DNA of 64,000 bases, from NCBI GenBank assembly GCA_016219275.1, contig JACRBM010000096.1, positions 41,375 through 105,374 of the forward strand. The letters run 5' to 3'. The stretch comes from Chloroflexota bacterium (GTDB lineage: Bacteria; Chloroflexota; Anaerolineae; UBA4142). The notes beneath the pieces were generated by a model, which saw only the letters and a list, made by a program, of their open reading frames with translations, did not search any database and was not told the origin of the DNA. Below are positions 7,232-15,284 of this stretch, piece after piece (the stretch's first letter is position 1; each line of letters begins with the position of its first letter). A program made the translations under genes and the position numbers.

Positions 7232-7531
7232 ATGTCGCATCCGTTTTACGATTTTGAGTGGAACGCCGCCAAAGCCGCAGCAAATCTGAAAAAGCACGGC
7301 GTCAGTTTTGAAGAAGGCGCGACGGCGTTTGAGGACGACCATGCGTACATCCAAGCCGATGAACTACATTCCGATGAGGAGGCGCGACAAACCCTACTGG
7401 GGTACTCGGAGCGCAATCGTTTGTTGGCCGTCTCATTTGCACCACGCGCGCCCAACCTGATTCGGATTATTAGTGTTCGCAAGGCGACCCCCAGAGAGCG
7501 AGAGTGCTATGAAGAAACAAGTGATGTCTAA
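7232..7531 (+). CDS. brnT: BrnT-family toxin (second copy)
   Basis: 99 residues with the BrnT pattern FEWNAAKAAANLKKHGVSFE, then DELHSDEEARQTLLGYSERN and RIISVRKATPRERECYEE. The length equals that of the copy at 1693-1992, and the ATG at 7232 was chosen to match it. It is the first gene of an autonomous toxin-antitoxin cassette set into the phage head region. It could stabilise the prophage by post-segregational killing, or it may be a hitch-hiking insertion. Confidence 0.9.
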   Translation: MSHPFYDFEWNAAKAAANLKKHGVSFEEGATAFEDDHAYIQADELHSDEEARQTLLGYSERNRLLAVSFAPRAPNLIRIISVRKATPRERECYEETSDV

Positions 7532-7805
7532 AATCAATCCCAATGCGCCGTACATTCCCGAATTGGATGATTACGAACTGCCGGCAGAGTTCAAATTTGA
7601 TCGGCGCAAAATGAAACGCAATCCGTACGCTGGGCACGTCAAATTGACACACGGCGGCGCGCGTCCCGGCGCGGGGCGCAAACCGCTCGCCGAGCCGGTC
7701 GAGCGGCACACGATTACGCTCTTCAAATCACACGCGAAATTTCTGCGCGGATTGGATAGCAATCTGTCAGCGGCGATTCGCAAGTTGATTGCGAAAGCCA
7801 AGTAG
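7509..7805 (+). CDS. BrnA-type antitoxin (second copy)
   Basis: 98 residues with YIPELDDYELPAEFKF, THGGARPGAGRKP and a C-terminal SAAIRKLIAKAK, closely paralleling the antitoxin at 1413-1715. It overlaps the toxin gene by 23 bp, the same overlap as in the first pair, so the two cassettes come from one ancestor. The GGARPGAGRKP segment is a basic, AT-hook-like stretch. Confidence 0.8.
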   Translation: MKKQVMSKINPNAPYIPELDDYELPAEFKFDRRKMKRNPYAGHVKLTHGGARPGAGRKPLAEPVERHTITLFKSHAKFLRGLDSNLSAAIRKLIAKAK

Positions 7806-7825
7806 CCCGGAACCGCGTCCGTGTC

Positions 7826-7987
7826 CTACTTGCGCGGTCTGCTCTTGGGATAGCCGACGCGCCGTGGCGGTTTGGCGAACCGTTTGACATCAGCGGTGCG
7901 GATCACGCCGAAGGCGAGGCGCGTCCGACCTTGTTCGCGGGTATGCGTTCTGCCGGTTCGACTATCCGGCATATCTTTCGACGGCAT
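7826..7987 (-). CDS. Possible small basic protein
   Basis: A 53-residue Arg-rich frame (ends RFAKPPRRVGYPKSRPRK) in the gap between the toxin-antitoxin pair and the next promoter. It has no strong ribosome site, and its longer upstream extension is only a shadow of the gene at 8177. Weak support. Confidence 0.25.
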   Translation of the reverse strand: MPSKDMPDSRTGRTHTREQGRTRLAFGVIRTADVKRFAKPPRRVGYPKSRPRK

Positions 7988-8059
7988 CTCGCAGGTGGCT
8001 GATCGTCGGGCGCGCTGCGATTGACGAACGATCGGTTTGTCAGTTAGAACCACCAGTGG

Positions 8060-8088
8060 TTGATTAACACAGATAACTGTGGTATAAT
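8060..8088 (+). promoter_or_regulatory. Strong promoter upstream of the head genes
   Basis: TTGATT (8060-8065), 17-bp spacer, TATAAT (8083-8088). It drives a short leader containing a terminator before the gene at 8177. Confidence 0.75.
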
Positions 8089-8094
8089 TTTTAC

Positions 8095-8160
8095 ACCAAT
8101 CAAATACTCTGTATGAAGTGCTCACGGCTAACGCCGACGGACTTGTCCGTCGGCGTTTTT
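8095..8160 (+). ncRNA. Short leader RNA or attenuator
   Basis: The RNA from the promoter at 8060-8088 would be about 65 nt long and end at the hairpin at 8131-8155. It is either a small RNA or an attenuated leader that limits transcription into the capsid genes. No coding frame or known riboswitch motif is seen. Confidence 0.45.
8131..8160 (+). terminator. Intrinsic terminator inside the leader of the head operon
   Basis: ACGCCGACGGA pairs perfectly with TCCGTCGGCGT across CTT-type loop bases and is followed by TTTTT. It lies 17 bp before the start codon at 8177 and after the only promoter in the gap. Confidence 0.85.
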
Positions 8161-8176
8161 CATTTTCGGAGGTTGC

Positions 8177-8506
8177 ATGAAAAAGAAAACCATGGCGGCG
8201 ACGCCCGCCGCGACCCAGCACGCGTTTGCGTCCGCCGCACAGACGGACAGCGTGCAGTTGATTTACGCCTCGGCGTTCGCCGATGCGGTCAAGCAGCTCA
8301 ACGCGTCGCTGACCGAAGGCAACTCGTTGAGCGCGCAACTCCGCGCGCGCGCGACCGAGTTGAATCAGTTGGGAGACCTGGTGGATACCACGCTGGCGGC
8401 ATCGCAAGCCGAACCCGGCGAGGACGACGAAGCAAAAGAAGACCCTGAGAAGCCAACGACCGAGGCGGCGAAAGATGAAGACAAGTCCGCCGCAGAAGCG
8501 AAGTAG
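8177..8506 (+). CDS. Small acidic phage protein, scaffold-like
   Basis: 109 residues: a helical Ala/Leu-rich middle (ASAFADAVKQLNASLTEGN) and a highly charged tail of Glu/Asp/Lys. GGAGG lies 5 bp before the ATG. Its place right before the candidate protease and its charge pattern fit an internal head or scaffold-like protein. No family is recognised. Confidence 0.6.
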   Translation: MKKKTMAATPAATQHAFASAAQTDSVQLIYASAFADAVKQLNASLTEGNSLSAQLRARATELNQLGDLVDTTLAASQAEPGEDDEAKEDPEKPTTEAAKDEDKSAAEAK

Positions 8507-8514
8507 AGGTTGCG

Positions 8515-9600
8515 ATGCCTCAAGTCAAGTTTGAACAAATCAATGTGAGCGATCTCACCGAAGCGCAACTCACGGTCGTCGGCTCGGATCGCGGACGGCT
8601 GCTGCGTTTTCAAGGCGCGATTCTCGCGCGCGCTGAGGTGAACAAGAACCGCGATGAGATTGATGCCGCGGGGATCGGCGAAGTCGCCGCCACTTTGCCT
8701 TTGCTCGCGATAGACGACGAGCACAAGGAAAAAATCGTCGTCGGTTATTTCACCGATGCGCGCAATGTTGGCGGCGCATTGGAAACGGACGGCATCATTT
8801 TCGCCGACCGTTTCCCGGAAGTTGCCGACGATGTGATGCGCGGCAAAGCGTTTTTGTCCATCGAGGCGGACGCCCGGATTGCGACGTGCTCGGTGTGCGG
8901 CAGCAGTTTTGCGAACGACGCGCAGTACTGCGATCACTTGGCGAATCGCCTGAGCGGCAAGGCGGTCCGCAAGTTAAGCGGGATGTCGGCGGTGGGTGGT
9001 GGAGTGACGCGCAATCCCGCTGGCACGAACACCAAGTTTGACCAGAACCGCATTGTCTTCATGGCGTCGTTGGCGAGTGAGTCGAGTGAGTCAGACAAGC
9101 CCAGTGCGCCGAGTGCGCCAAGCGCACGCGAAGCGATTGCGCTTGGTCCCGCCAAGGCGGACGAACAAAAGCAAGCGAACGCGGCGCTCGCCGCGCAACG
9201 ACTGCTCGCCGCATTCACGAGCGACCTGGGTGCGCCACCGTCGTTGACGATGTATCGCCCAGTCCTTTCACCGCTGACCTACGTCGAAAACCCGGCGTGG
9301 ATTGACGAGCTGGTCGCGCGTGTGACTAAGCAAGTTACCGAGTCCATGCAGGCGGCATTGCAACAAGCGCAAGCCGCGGTGACTCCACCGCCAACTCCAC
9401 CGGCGACTCCACCGCCAACTCCACCGGTGCAAGACCAGAAACGCGAAGACGTAAAGCGCGTGCTCGCCGATAAACTCGGCGAGAGCGATAAAGGCACGGA
9501 AAAAGTTACGGCGTCCGCCAAGCCAGTCGGTGTCGGGCTGATGGGTGTTGCGTTGGACGCGCAAACTACCACGCCAACTGTCATCAAAGCCAGTTGGTAA
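8515..9600 (+). CDS. Putative prohead maturation protease / scaffold
   Basis: 361 residues. Residues 10-150 give an ordered domain: GRLLRFQGAILARAEVNKN, EVAATLPLLAID, ADDVMRGKAFLSIEADA. This is followed by a Cys/His cluster (CSVCGSSF...YCDHL) and SGMSAVGGGVTRNPAG. The Cys-His-then-NPAG arrangement recalls the T4 gp21-type phage head proteases, where a C-terminal part serves as scaffold. A Pro/Thr-rich linker (TPPPTPPATPPPTPP) lies near residue 295. Position before the decoration and capsid genes supports the call. The catalytic Ser/His pair is not certain. Confidence 0.55.
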   Translation: MPQVKFEQINVSDLTEAQLTVVGSDRGRLLRFQGAILARAEVNKNRDEIDAAGIGEVAATLPLLAIDDEHKEKIVVGYFTDARNVGGALETDGIIFADRFPEVADDVMRGKAFLSIEADARIATCSVCGSSFANDAQYCDHLANRLSGKAVRKLSGMSAVGGGVTRNPAGTNTKFDQNRIVFMASLASESSESDKPSAPSAPSAREAIALGPAKADEQKQANAALAAQRLLAAFTSDLGAPPSLTMYRPVLSPLTYVENPAWIDELVARVTKQVTESMQAALQQAQAAVTPPPTPPATPPPTPPVQDQKREDVKRVLADKLGESDKGTEKVTASAKPVGVGLMGVALDAQTTTPTVIKASW

Positions 9601-9622
9601 TTCAAAAGGAGCCCACAGCAAA

Positions 9623-10078
9623 ATGGCTGATCAAGATTTTTTCCAGATTGCTGACGCTTCCCGCGCGTTCATGCTCGGCGGAACCGCCAAGAATGCCGCT
9701 GAACTGTGCGAGGGGAAGCTGGTCGTCCGCAACACGGACGGCACGATTCAGCAAGCGATTGCGACGGATAAACCTCACGGCTTTGCGTTTTTCCGCCGTG
9801 TGTTTACCTACCGCCCAACGTCCAAGTATGCCGACGCCGGCGAGCAGGTCTCGTATGCGGCGGGCGAAGTACTGGCGCTGGCAGACAAGGGTTTCTTCGT
9901 CGGCGCGACGTTGCCCGCCGTCGGCGACGAACTGTACTCGGCTGCCGGCGGATTGATGGCGACGGCGGGCACCAACAAGATCGGCAAAGTGATCGGTACT
10001 GGCGACCGTCCATCCGCCCCGAGCACGACGGAAAATTTCGTCGTGATTCTGTGTCACTTTAGTGGCAAGGACATTTAA
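9623..10078 (+). CDS. Head decoration / stabilisation protein candidate
   Basis: 151 residues, no hydrophobic segment, Gly/Ala-rich beta pattern (VLALADKGFFVGATLPAVGD). It is preceded by AAAAGGAG and lies directly before the capsid gene, the usual place of a decoration protein in HK97-type phages. Similar small proteins there belong to DUF2190-like groups; the assignment is from position and shape. Confidence 0.55.
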   Translation: MADQDFFQIADASRAFMLGGTAKNAAELCEGKLVVRNTDGTIQQAIATDKPHGFAFFRRVFTYRPTSKYADAGEQVSYAAGEVLALADKGFFVGATLPAVGDELYSAAGGLMATAGTNKIGKVIGTGDRPSAPSTTENFVVILCHFSGKDI

Positions 10079-10089
10079 GGAGTAGCCAC

Positions 10090-11040
10090 ATGGAAGCAAA
10101 ATTTTTCGAACTGTTGACGATCAATAAACGTGGTCAGCTCGACGTGCGCGGCAGCGCCGAACTCACAGCCGTGCAACAACTCATGCGCGAAACCGGCATG
10201 AGTAATTCGAAGCCAGTCCACGAAATGATGGGCGCGGGTGTGCGCGAACCGATCCGCTTGCTCTCGCGCTACAAAGAGTGGGCGTTCTACTTTTTCCAGG
10301 ACTGGAACGTGACGCCGGGCGAAGACAACCGCATTCCGGTGGATCACCCTATTGGCACGTCGTTCATCACCTCGCCCGAGGCGCGTCCCTACGCCATCAC
10401 GCCGGGCACTCAACTGTGGGTGGTCCCTTCCTTCTTTGAAGTCAAAGGCATGTTGCGGATGCCCTGGCGTTTGCTCAAGACAGCGGCGTGGCCGATCTTG
10501 CAACGCCGCCTCGAAGAAGTCTCTGACGATATGTCGCGCAAGCGCGACAACGGCGCGAAAGCCGCGATGGACTTGGCGATTGCGACCACGACGGGGCACA
10601 CGTTTTCGTCAACGGGCGGCAAACTGAACAAATCTGCGGTTGACGCGGCGGTGACCGCCGCCATGGCAGTCAATTTTCCGATCACACAAATGGCTCTCAA
10701 TCCAGCGCGCTTGACGGACATGGCTGGGTGGACGAACGGTTCGATGACGGCGATCCCGTTCTTCTGGGGACCGGACTCGAAGAAAGAGGAAGTGTACTCC
10801 AAGCTCTACGCGGATGGCTACGCGGGTTTGCGCTACGTGTTGTCGCACAACATCCCGGTGGACGAAGTGTTCCTTTCCGGCGAGCCGTCGGAAGTTGGCT
10901 ACCACCAGATGTACGGCCAGGCGGAAAGTGCGTCGGATGTCAACATTGAAGATGGGGTTGACTTGCACGTCGTCCGCGAGGATCACAGCTACTACGTGGG
11001 CAACCCGTACAATCTGTGGAAAATCAACATCACGGCGTAA
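10090..11040 (+). CDS. Major capsid protein (HK97-fold candidate)
   Basis: 316 residues following a TAAGGAG site. The order protease - decoration protein - this gene - head completion genes, its size, and features such as a helical segment near residues 120-165 and the C-terminal ending YYVGNPYNLWKINIT support the major capsid protein. No other gene in the head module has suitable length and composition. Confidence 0.7.
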   Translation: MEAKFFELLTINKRGQLDVRGSAELTAVQQLMRETGMSNSKPVHEMMGAGVREPIRLLSRYKEWAFYFFQDWNVTPGEDNRIPVDHPIGTSFITSPEARPYAITPGTQLWVVPSFFEVKGMLRMPWRLLKTAAWPILQRRLEEVSDDMSRKRDNGAKAAMDLAIATTTGHTFSSTGGKLNKSAVDAAVTAAMAVNFPITQMALNPARLTDMAGWTNGSMTAIPFFWGPDSKKEEVYSKLYADGYAGLRYVLSHNIPVDEVFLSGEPSEVGYHQMYGQAESASDVNIEDGVDLHVVREDHSYYVGNPYNLWKINITA

Positions 11041-11073
11041 GCCGCACTTTGGGAGACCGACTAGGAGGAAACC

Positions 11074-11619
11074 ATGGGAACCAGAAAAACCACAAAGACC
11101 GCGGGGGCCGTGAAGCTGACGCCGGCCCCTGATCCCAGCAATGCGCTCTTGCTGAAAAACTTGTCTAACACCGTGATCGTCATCAAGTCGTCCAAGCCAG
11201 ACCTGGAAGACGTGTCCGTGCAAATCCACGGCGAAATCGTGCTGGATCAAATTTGGCTGGACAATCGTTCCGTGCAGGCGCTCATCTTGCGCGGGATGCT
11301 CGCCTACGAATGGGTGGACAAGTATTACCAGACGGCGGTGCTGCCCGATGCTGGGAGCGCGCCGACCGAGATCATCCCGGACGACAGCTACGAGCGCGAG
11401 TTTGCGCGCCAAATCGCATTTGGTCCTAAAGAGCCGGGGCTGCAATACATTGCCGTGACGCGGACGGTCGAAAGCACAGGGGAAATTGACGTGCGCTACA
11501 TGAAGGAACACTTTTTGAAAGTGCTGCGCCTGGCGTTGTGGTATGAAGAACGACTCAAGCAACGCAAGCCGATCATCGACGCGCTCAAGGAGCGCATTGA
11601 CGTGATTCGGAGCATGTGA
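11074..11619 (+). CDS. Hypothetical head/connector protein
   Basis: 181 residues after GGAGGAAACC. Middle: VQIHGEIVLDQIWLDNRSVQ; C-terminus helical and charged. It sits right after the capsid gene and overlaps the next start (TGATG). No family is recognised; head completion is inferred from position. Confidence 0.55.
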   Translation: MGTRKTTKTAGAVKLTPAPDPSNALLLKNLSNTVIVIKSSKPDLEDVSVQIHGEIVLDQIWLDNRSVQALILRGMLAYEWVDKYYQTAVLPDAGSAPTEIIPDDSYEREFARQIAFGPKEPGLQYIAVTRTVESTGEIDVRYMKEHFLKVLRLALWYEERLKQRKPIIDALKERIDVIRSM

Positions 11620-12443
11620 TGTACGACTTGGCGCGGGATGGGGTGGATGACTTTTATGCGCGGCGGCCGGGCGCACAACGCCTGGTCCGCCGCGAACCCT
11701 TGTCGGGGATCGTCGACGGCGCAAATAAGACGTTCATCGCGCAGCATCCGACCTGGCTGTTGAGTTCGCTCAAGGTCTACGTTGGCGACACGGTGTACAC
11801 CAGCGCCGACTTGACATGCGACCCCGACGGCGGCGTGATTCAATTTCCCACCGCGCCGACCGTGCAGCCACTCGCCGATTACACCGTCGTGCCGTTGACC
11901 AAGCAGCAAATCGTGTACTTCGTGTGGGCTGGGTTTGACTTGATGGAAGTGTTGTGGACACGCGGTTTTTCGTTGAGCAAGAACAACCTGCTCTACGAAC
12001 CAGCTACCTACACCGACGCGAGTATTTACATCTGTCAACGCGCCCAGGATGGGACTGTCGTTGATCCGACGATTGGCGCGGTCAAGTTCTCGGAAAGCCA
12101 CCCGCAAAAAATGGTGATCGCGCAATGCACCGAGTTAGCGTACATGGACTCGCTGTTCTCCGAAGCCGCCGCGTCGGACATCAGTTACCGCGAACGCATT
12201 ACCGGCATCGCGCTCGATTCGAGCTTGCGTCCGCGCAATCTCAAACTCGCACGCGAAGTGTTGTTCGCCAGCGTGCGAAATGCGATCTACGCCGCGATGG
12301 AAGAAGCCGGCGACATTGGACAGTTCTCCGCGCAAACACTACCGCCGCACAGCGCGGATTACGAAGCGTTCTGGCACTGGCAAAAGGATTCGCCGTATGG
12401 CGGACTGACTGTGCCTGGGACGCTCAGGTGGAACTTGGCATGA
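11619..12443 (+). CDS. Hypothetical head-tail connector protein
   Basis: 274 residues from the ATG at 11619, which shares an A with the upstream TGA; a GGAG lies 6 bp before it. The first half is beta-rich (FIAQHPTWLLSSLKVYVGD), the second half helical. The stop overlaps the methyltransferase ATG by 4 bp. Role inferred from position. Confidence 0.55.
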   Translation: MYDLARDGVDDFYARRPGAQRLVRREPLSGIVDGANKTFIAQHPTWLLSSLKVYVGDTVYTSADLTCDPDGGVIQFPTAPTVQPLADYTVVPLTKQQIVYFVWAGFDLMEVLWTRGFSLSKNNLLYEPATYTDASIYICQRAQDGTVVDPTIGAVKFSESHPQKMVIAQCTELAYMDSLFSEAAASDISYRERITGIALDSSLRPRNLKLAREVLFASVRNAIYAAMEEAGDIGQFSAQTLPPHSADYEAFWHWQKDSPYGGLTVPGTLRWNLA

Positions 12444-13183
12444 ACACGAGCGAACTGAGACGCGGCGACTGTCTGCAACTGCTTGCCGATATGCCAGATG
12501 ATAGCGTGGACATTGTGGTTACGTCGCCGCCCTACAACCAATTGGGCAAACGCATTCCCAGGCAAGGCACTGGGATGCACAAGACCAGCAAGTTCATCGC
12601 CAAGGTCGGCGCGATCGGCTACTCCGACGACATGCCCGAGCCAGAGTATCAGGAGTGGATTCGGTGTGTGGTGCGCGAGTGTCTGCGTGTCGCGCGCGGC
12701 TTGGTATGGGTAAATCACAAGACGCGCTACCGCGACGGGGTCGGCATCCACCCGCTTTCTTTTCTGGGCGAGTTTCCGCTGTACTCCGAAGTGATCTGGA
12801 ATCGCAAGATCAGCATGGCGATGAACGCGAAACGCTTCTCGCCCGCGCACGAGTACGTCTTTGGTTTTGGCGAGCCGCATTACTGGGATGATGCGTCGAA
12901 TCGGCTTATGTCAGTGTGGAGCATTATGCCTGAGACTGGCAAGACCGAACATCCGTGCCCATTCCCCGAACAACTGGTCGCGCGCTTGATTCATGCGTCG
13001 TGCCCGGTCAATGGCGCTGTGCTTGATCCGTTCGCCGGCAGCGGCACGGTTGCGGCGGTCGCCGTGAAACTGGGACGCAATGCCATCGGCTTCGACGTGA
13101 ATGAAGCGTACTTGCGCGGAGCAGAGCGGCGCGTCGAACGCGCCAAGATTCAGGCGCACTTTGCGGAGCTGGTCCATGCTTAA
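12440..13183 (+). CDS. Phage DNA methyltransferase (N4-cytosine or N6-adenine, beta-type order)
   Basis: 247 residues. The catalytic motif TSPPYNQ lies near residue 31 and the AdoMet-binding motif DPFAGSGTVAAVAVKLGRN near residue 200, so motif IV precedes motif I as in beta-class enzymes. The TSPPY form is common in N4-cytosine enzymes but also occurs in adenine enzymes. No restriction partner is adjacent, so it may act as an orphan that protects phage DNA. ATG overlaps the previous stop. A longer open frame upstream to 12125 is a shadow of the connector gene. Confidence 0.88.
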   Translation: MNTSELRRGDCLQLLADMPDDSVDIVVTSPPYNQLGKRIPRQGTGMHKTSKFIAKVGAIGYSDDMPEPEYQEWIRCVVRECLRVARGLVWVNHKTRYRDGVGIHPLSFLGEFPLYSEVIWNRKISMAMNAKRFSPAHEYVFGFGEPHYWDDASNRLMSVWSIMPETGKTEHPCPFPEQLVARLIHASCPVNGAVLDPFAGSGTVAAVAVKLGRNAIGFDVNEAYLRGAERRVERAKIQAHFAELVHA

Positions 13184-13640
13184 CTATTGGAATGGACGCA
13201 ATAACTCGCAACTCACCCTGACGCGCCAACTCGGTCCGCGTTTGCTCGCGCGTTATCCATCTCAGCAGAACTGCACCGCGCCCGATTGTGGCTGGGATGA
13301 ATTCACGCAGAGCGCCAAGAAGACGGGCTGCCCAGTTTGTCACGGCAAGGGGCGCATTGCCGGTTGGACCGATTACTATTTTCGCGCGCGCGTCAAGTGG
13401 AACGCCGCCGTGCAACTTGCTTTCGCGCAACCCACATCGGGAATCGAGATGGGCGATTTGACGTTGACCGTCTCGCCCTACGACAAGGAATTGATGGAGC
13501 GCGTGTTGAATTTGGACGACGCGTACATCGAAGTGGACGGTAAGCAGATTCGTCCCAGCGCGATTCAACGCTTGGACGTGCCAACCGTCGGGGAGGAATA
13601 TCAAGTTGTCTGCCATCTGTACAACCCAGGCGAAGACTGA
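13176..13640 (+). CDS. Head-tail joining protein with zinc-ribbon-like motif
   Basis: 154 residues. A Cys cluster CTAPDCGWDEF...GCPVCHGKG at residues 30-57 resembles a zinc ribbon; the rest is beta-rich (LTLTVSPYDKELMERVLNLD). It overlaps the methyltransferase end by 8 bp. Similar Cys-ribbon proteins occur in neck modules, but the role is inferred. Confidence 0.55.
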   Translation: MLNYWNGRNNSQLTLTRQLGPRLLARYPSQQNCTAPDCGWDEFTQSAKKTGCPVCHGKGRIAGWTDYYFRARVKWNAAVQLAFAQPTSGIEMGDLTLTVSPYDKELMERVLNLDDAYIEVDGKQIRPSAIQRLDVPTVGEEYQVVCHLYNPGED

Positions 13641-13884
13641 CGATAGTTTGTCGGCGAAGGTCGAGCAGTACGCCAAAGAGTACGCCGTGTTGAACCATCT
13701 GCGGCGCGCCGCCGCGTGCATGATTCTCGCCGAACTGGATGTGAAGTTTCCGCCGAGCGACGAACGCATTGCGGTTCGCAAAGCTGTGATGGACTCGCTT
13801 GGATGGTATTCGAGAGAGGTCCAGCGTTGGGTATCACAAGGACTGGCGGACTCCGCAACGCCATCGCCAAACTCACGCGACTAG
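13606..13884 (+). CDS. Hypothetical small helical phage protein
   Basis: 92 residues beginning at a TTG with a strong GGGGAGGAA site 8-9 bp before it, inside the end of the preceding gene. Mostly helical (KVEQYAKEYAVLNHLRRAAA). Neck or tail-completion role only inferred from location. Confidence 0.5.
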   Translation: MSAICTTQAKTDDSLSAKVEQYAKEYAVLNHLRRAAACMILAELDVKFPPSDERIAVRKAVMDSLGWYSREVQRWVSQGLADSATPSPNSRD

Positions 13885-14993
13885 CGAACAAGCTTGAACA
13901 CCCAGAGGATTTGACGCGCCAACTTGCCGCCGCGATGGTCGCGCAACTGGGGAACGTGGTGCCGACGGGTGACGCGCTCGACGCCGAGCCGACCTTGATG
14001 TGGTCGGCGTTTCAGCACGCGACTATTCACGGTACACACGCCTCGATTGGCGATACGAGCATCTTAACAAACGAATGGAAGCGCGGCGCGCCAAAGAACA
14101 CCATCGGCGACTTTTTGCGCTGGATGATTCAGACCGAGCAAGGGTATCTCGGTCGGCGACGCGGCGACAATATGGGCACGCGCAAACACATGGTCAAGAT
14201 GGTGACGTGGCGCAAGCGCAAGCCCTATCGCTTTGGCAGAAACGTCAAGCGCAAACGCGCGCGGGCAAAGGCGAACAAAGAACGTTTCGAGCGCGAGTAT
14301 CCCAAGTTCAAGGCGCAATTTACCGAAGCGTTCATGTATCGCCGCGCGACCAACCTGTACGATCCGTGGGACAAACTCGGAGCGGGAGTGAATCTATCGC
14401 GGAAGGAATTGCGCCAAGCGGCGGCAAGGGCAACGCGCGAGATGAAACGCGGCACAGCACCATCGAAGCGCAGGCAACTTTCGTTGTTCCTCACTCACTT
14501 CAAGCGACACATCGTTCCGAAAAACCGCAATCCTTACCCGATGGATTTTCGAAGTTTCGAGGAACTTTACAAATCCAAGTCGCCCAAAGTTAGGGCGGAC
14601 AGAGCGGCGAAGAAAAAATACCGCAAAGAACAATTGCGCCGCCGAAAAATCAGCAAGGGCGTGCGCGCATATTACGACCAACATCCGCCCAAGTGGAAAG
14701 CGGTCGAGCGGAAACGCGCGCTCGTGGTCATCAAGCAAACACGCAAAGGTAATCAGCTGTCCACGAAGCGGCGCGCGACATTCAGAAAAGCCATCGTCAA
14801 AGTTCTTAAAACACCAGGACTGATCCACACTCAAGCCAGGGAGAAGATTGATTTCATTCTCGGTCCCAGGTTGAAGGGCGCGATGCAGAATCAAAAGCGC
14901 GAGACCGTCGAGACCAATACCGAAAAGGCATCGCTCATTGAATCGCTCAGAAAGAGGATCAGAGAGCGCCACGCCGCGCATCAAGCGAAGTAG
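13827..14993 (+). CDS. Tail completion-like protein with very basic C-terminal domain
   Basis: 388 residues from a TTG at 13827 preceded by GAGAGAGGT. The N-terminal ~110 residues (GGLRNAIAKLTRLANKLEHP) look like the start of HK97 gp10-type tail completion proteins. The remaining ~270 residues are exceptionally rich in Lys and Arg (about one residue in three), unusual for that family and suggestive of DNA or RNA binding. It overlaps the previous gene by 58 bp. Confidence 0.5.
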   Translation: MGITRTGGLRNAIAKLTRLANKLEHPEDLTRQLAAAMVAQLGNVVPTGDALDAEPTLMWSAFQHATIHGTHASIGDTSILTNEWKRGAPKNTIGDFLRWMIQTEQGYLGRRRGDNMGTRKHMVKMVTWRKRKPYRFGRNVKRKRARAKANKERFEREYPKFKAQFTEAFMYRRATNLYDPWDKLGAGVNLSRKELRQAAARATREMKRGTAPSKRRQLSLFLTHFKRHIVPKNRNPYPMDFRSFEELYKSKSPKVRADRAAKKKYRKEQLRRRKISKGVRAYYDQHPPKWKAVERKRALVVIKQTRKGNQLSTKRRATFRKAIVKVLKTPGLIHTQAREKIDFILGPRLKGAMQNQKRETVETNTEKASLIESLRKRIRERHAAHQAK

Positions 14994-14998
14994 TCGAA

Positions 14999-15280
14999 AT
15001 GAGTAAGAAGCAAAACAACACCAACAAAATCTATCTCGGCAATCACAAGCCCGATCGCGCCGGAGCGTGGTTCGAGTTGCCGCGCAAAGCCAAGATCAAA
15101 CTGGCGCAGGAGCGACGCGCCGGCAACTTTGGCGGCACGCCGGGTCGTGCGCCGTACTGGTGGGCGATCAACTATGGTTTGGCGTCGGCGCGCATCGAGA
15201 AGCGTTTGTTTCTCCAACGCGCCGTCTCACAATTTCGATTGCAGGCGCGCGCGATCACGCGCGTGTGGCTGAGGTCATAA
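14999..15280 (+). CDS. Small basic phage protein
   Basis: 93 residues, basic, with FGGTPGRAPYWWAINYGLAS in the middle. It lies between the basic protein and the tail terminator candidate. No family is recognised. Confidence 0.5.
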   Translation: MSKKQNNTNKIYLGNHKPDRAGAWFELPRKAKIKLAQERRAGNFGGTPGRAPYWWAINYGLASARIEKRLFLQRAVSQFRLQARAITRVWLRS

Positions 15281-15284
15281 GCCC

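Noticed and set aside
7826..8407. A 193-codon leftward frame
   Set aside because: Its upstream two thirds mirror the scaffold-like gene and cross the head-operon promoter; only a short basic part might be real.
12125..12440. Longer N-terminus for the methyltransferase
   Set aside because: This part is an Arg-rich shadow of the connector gene; the ATG at 12440 gives a normal methylase start and a 4-bp overlap.
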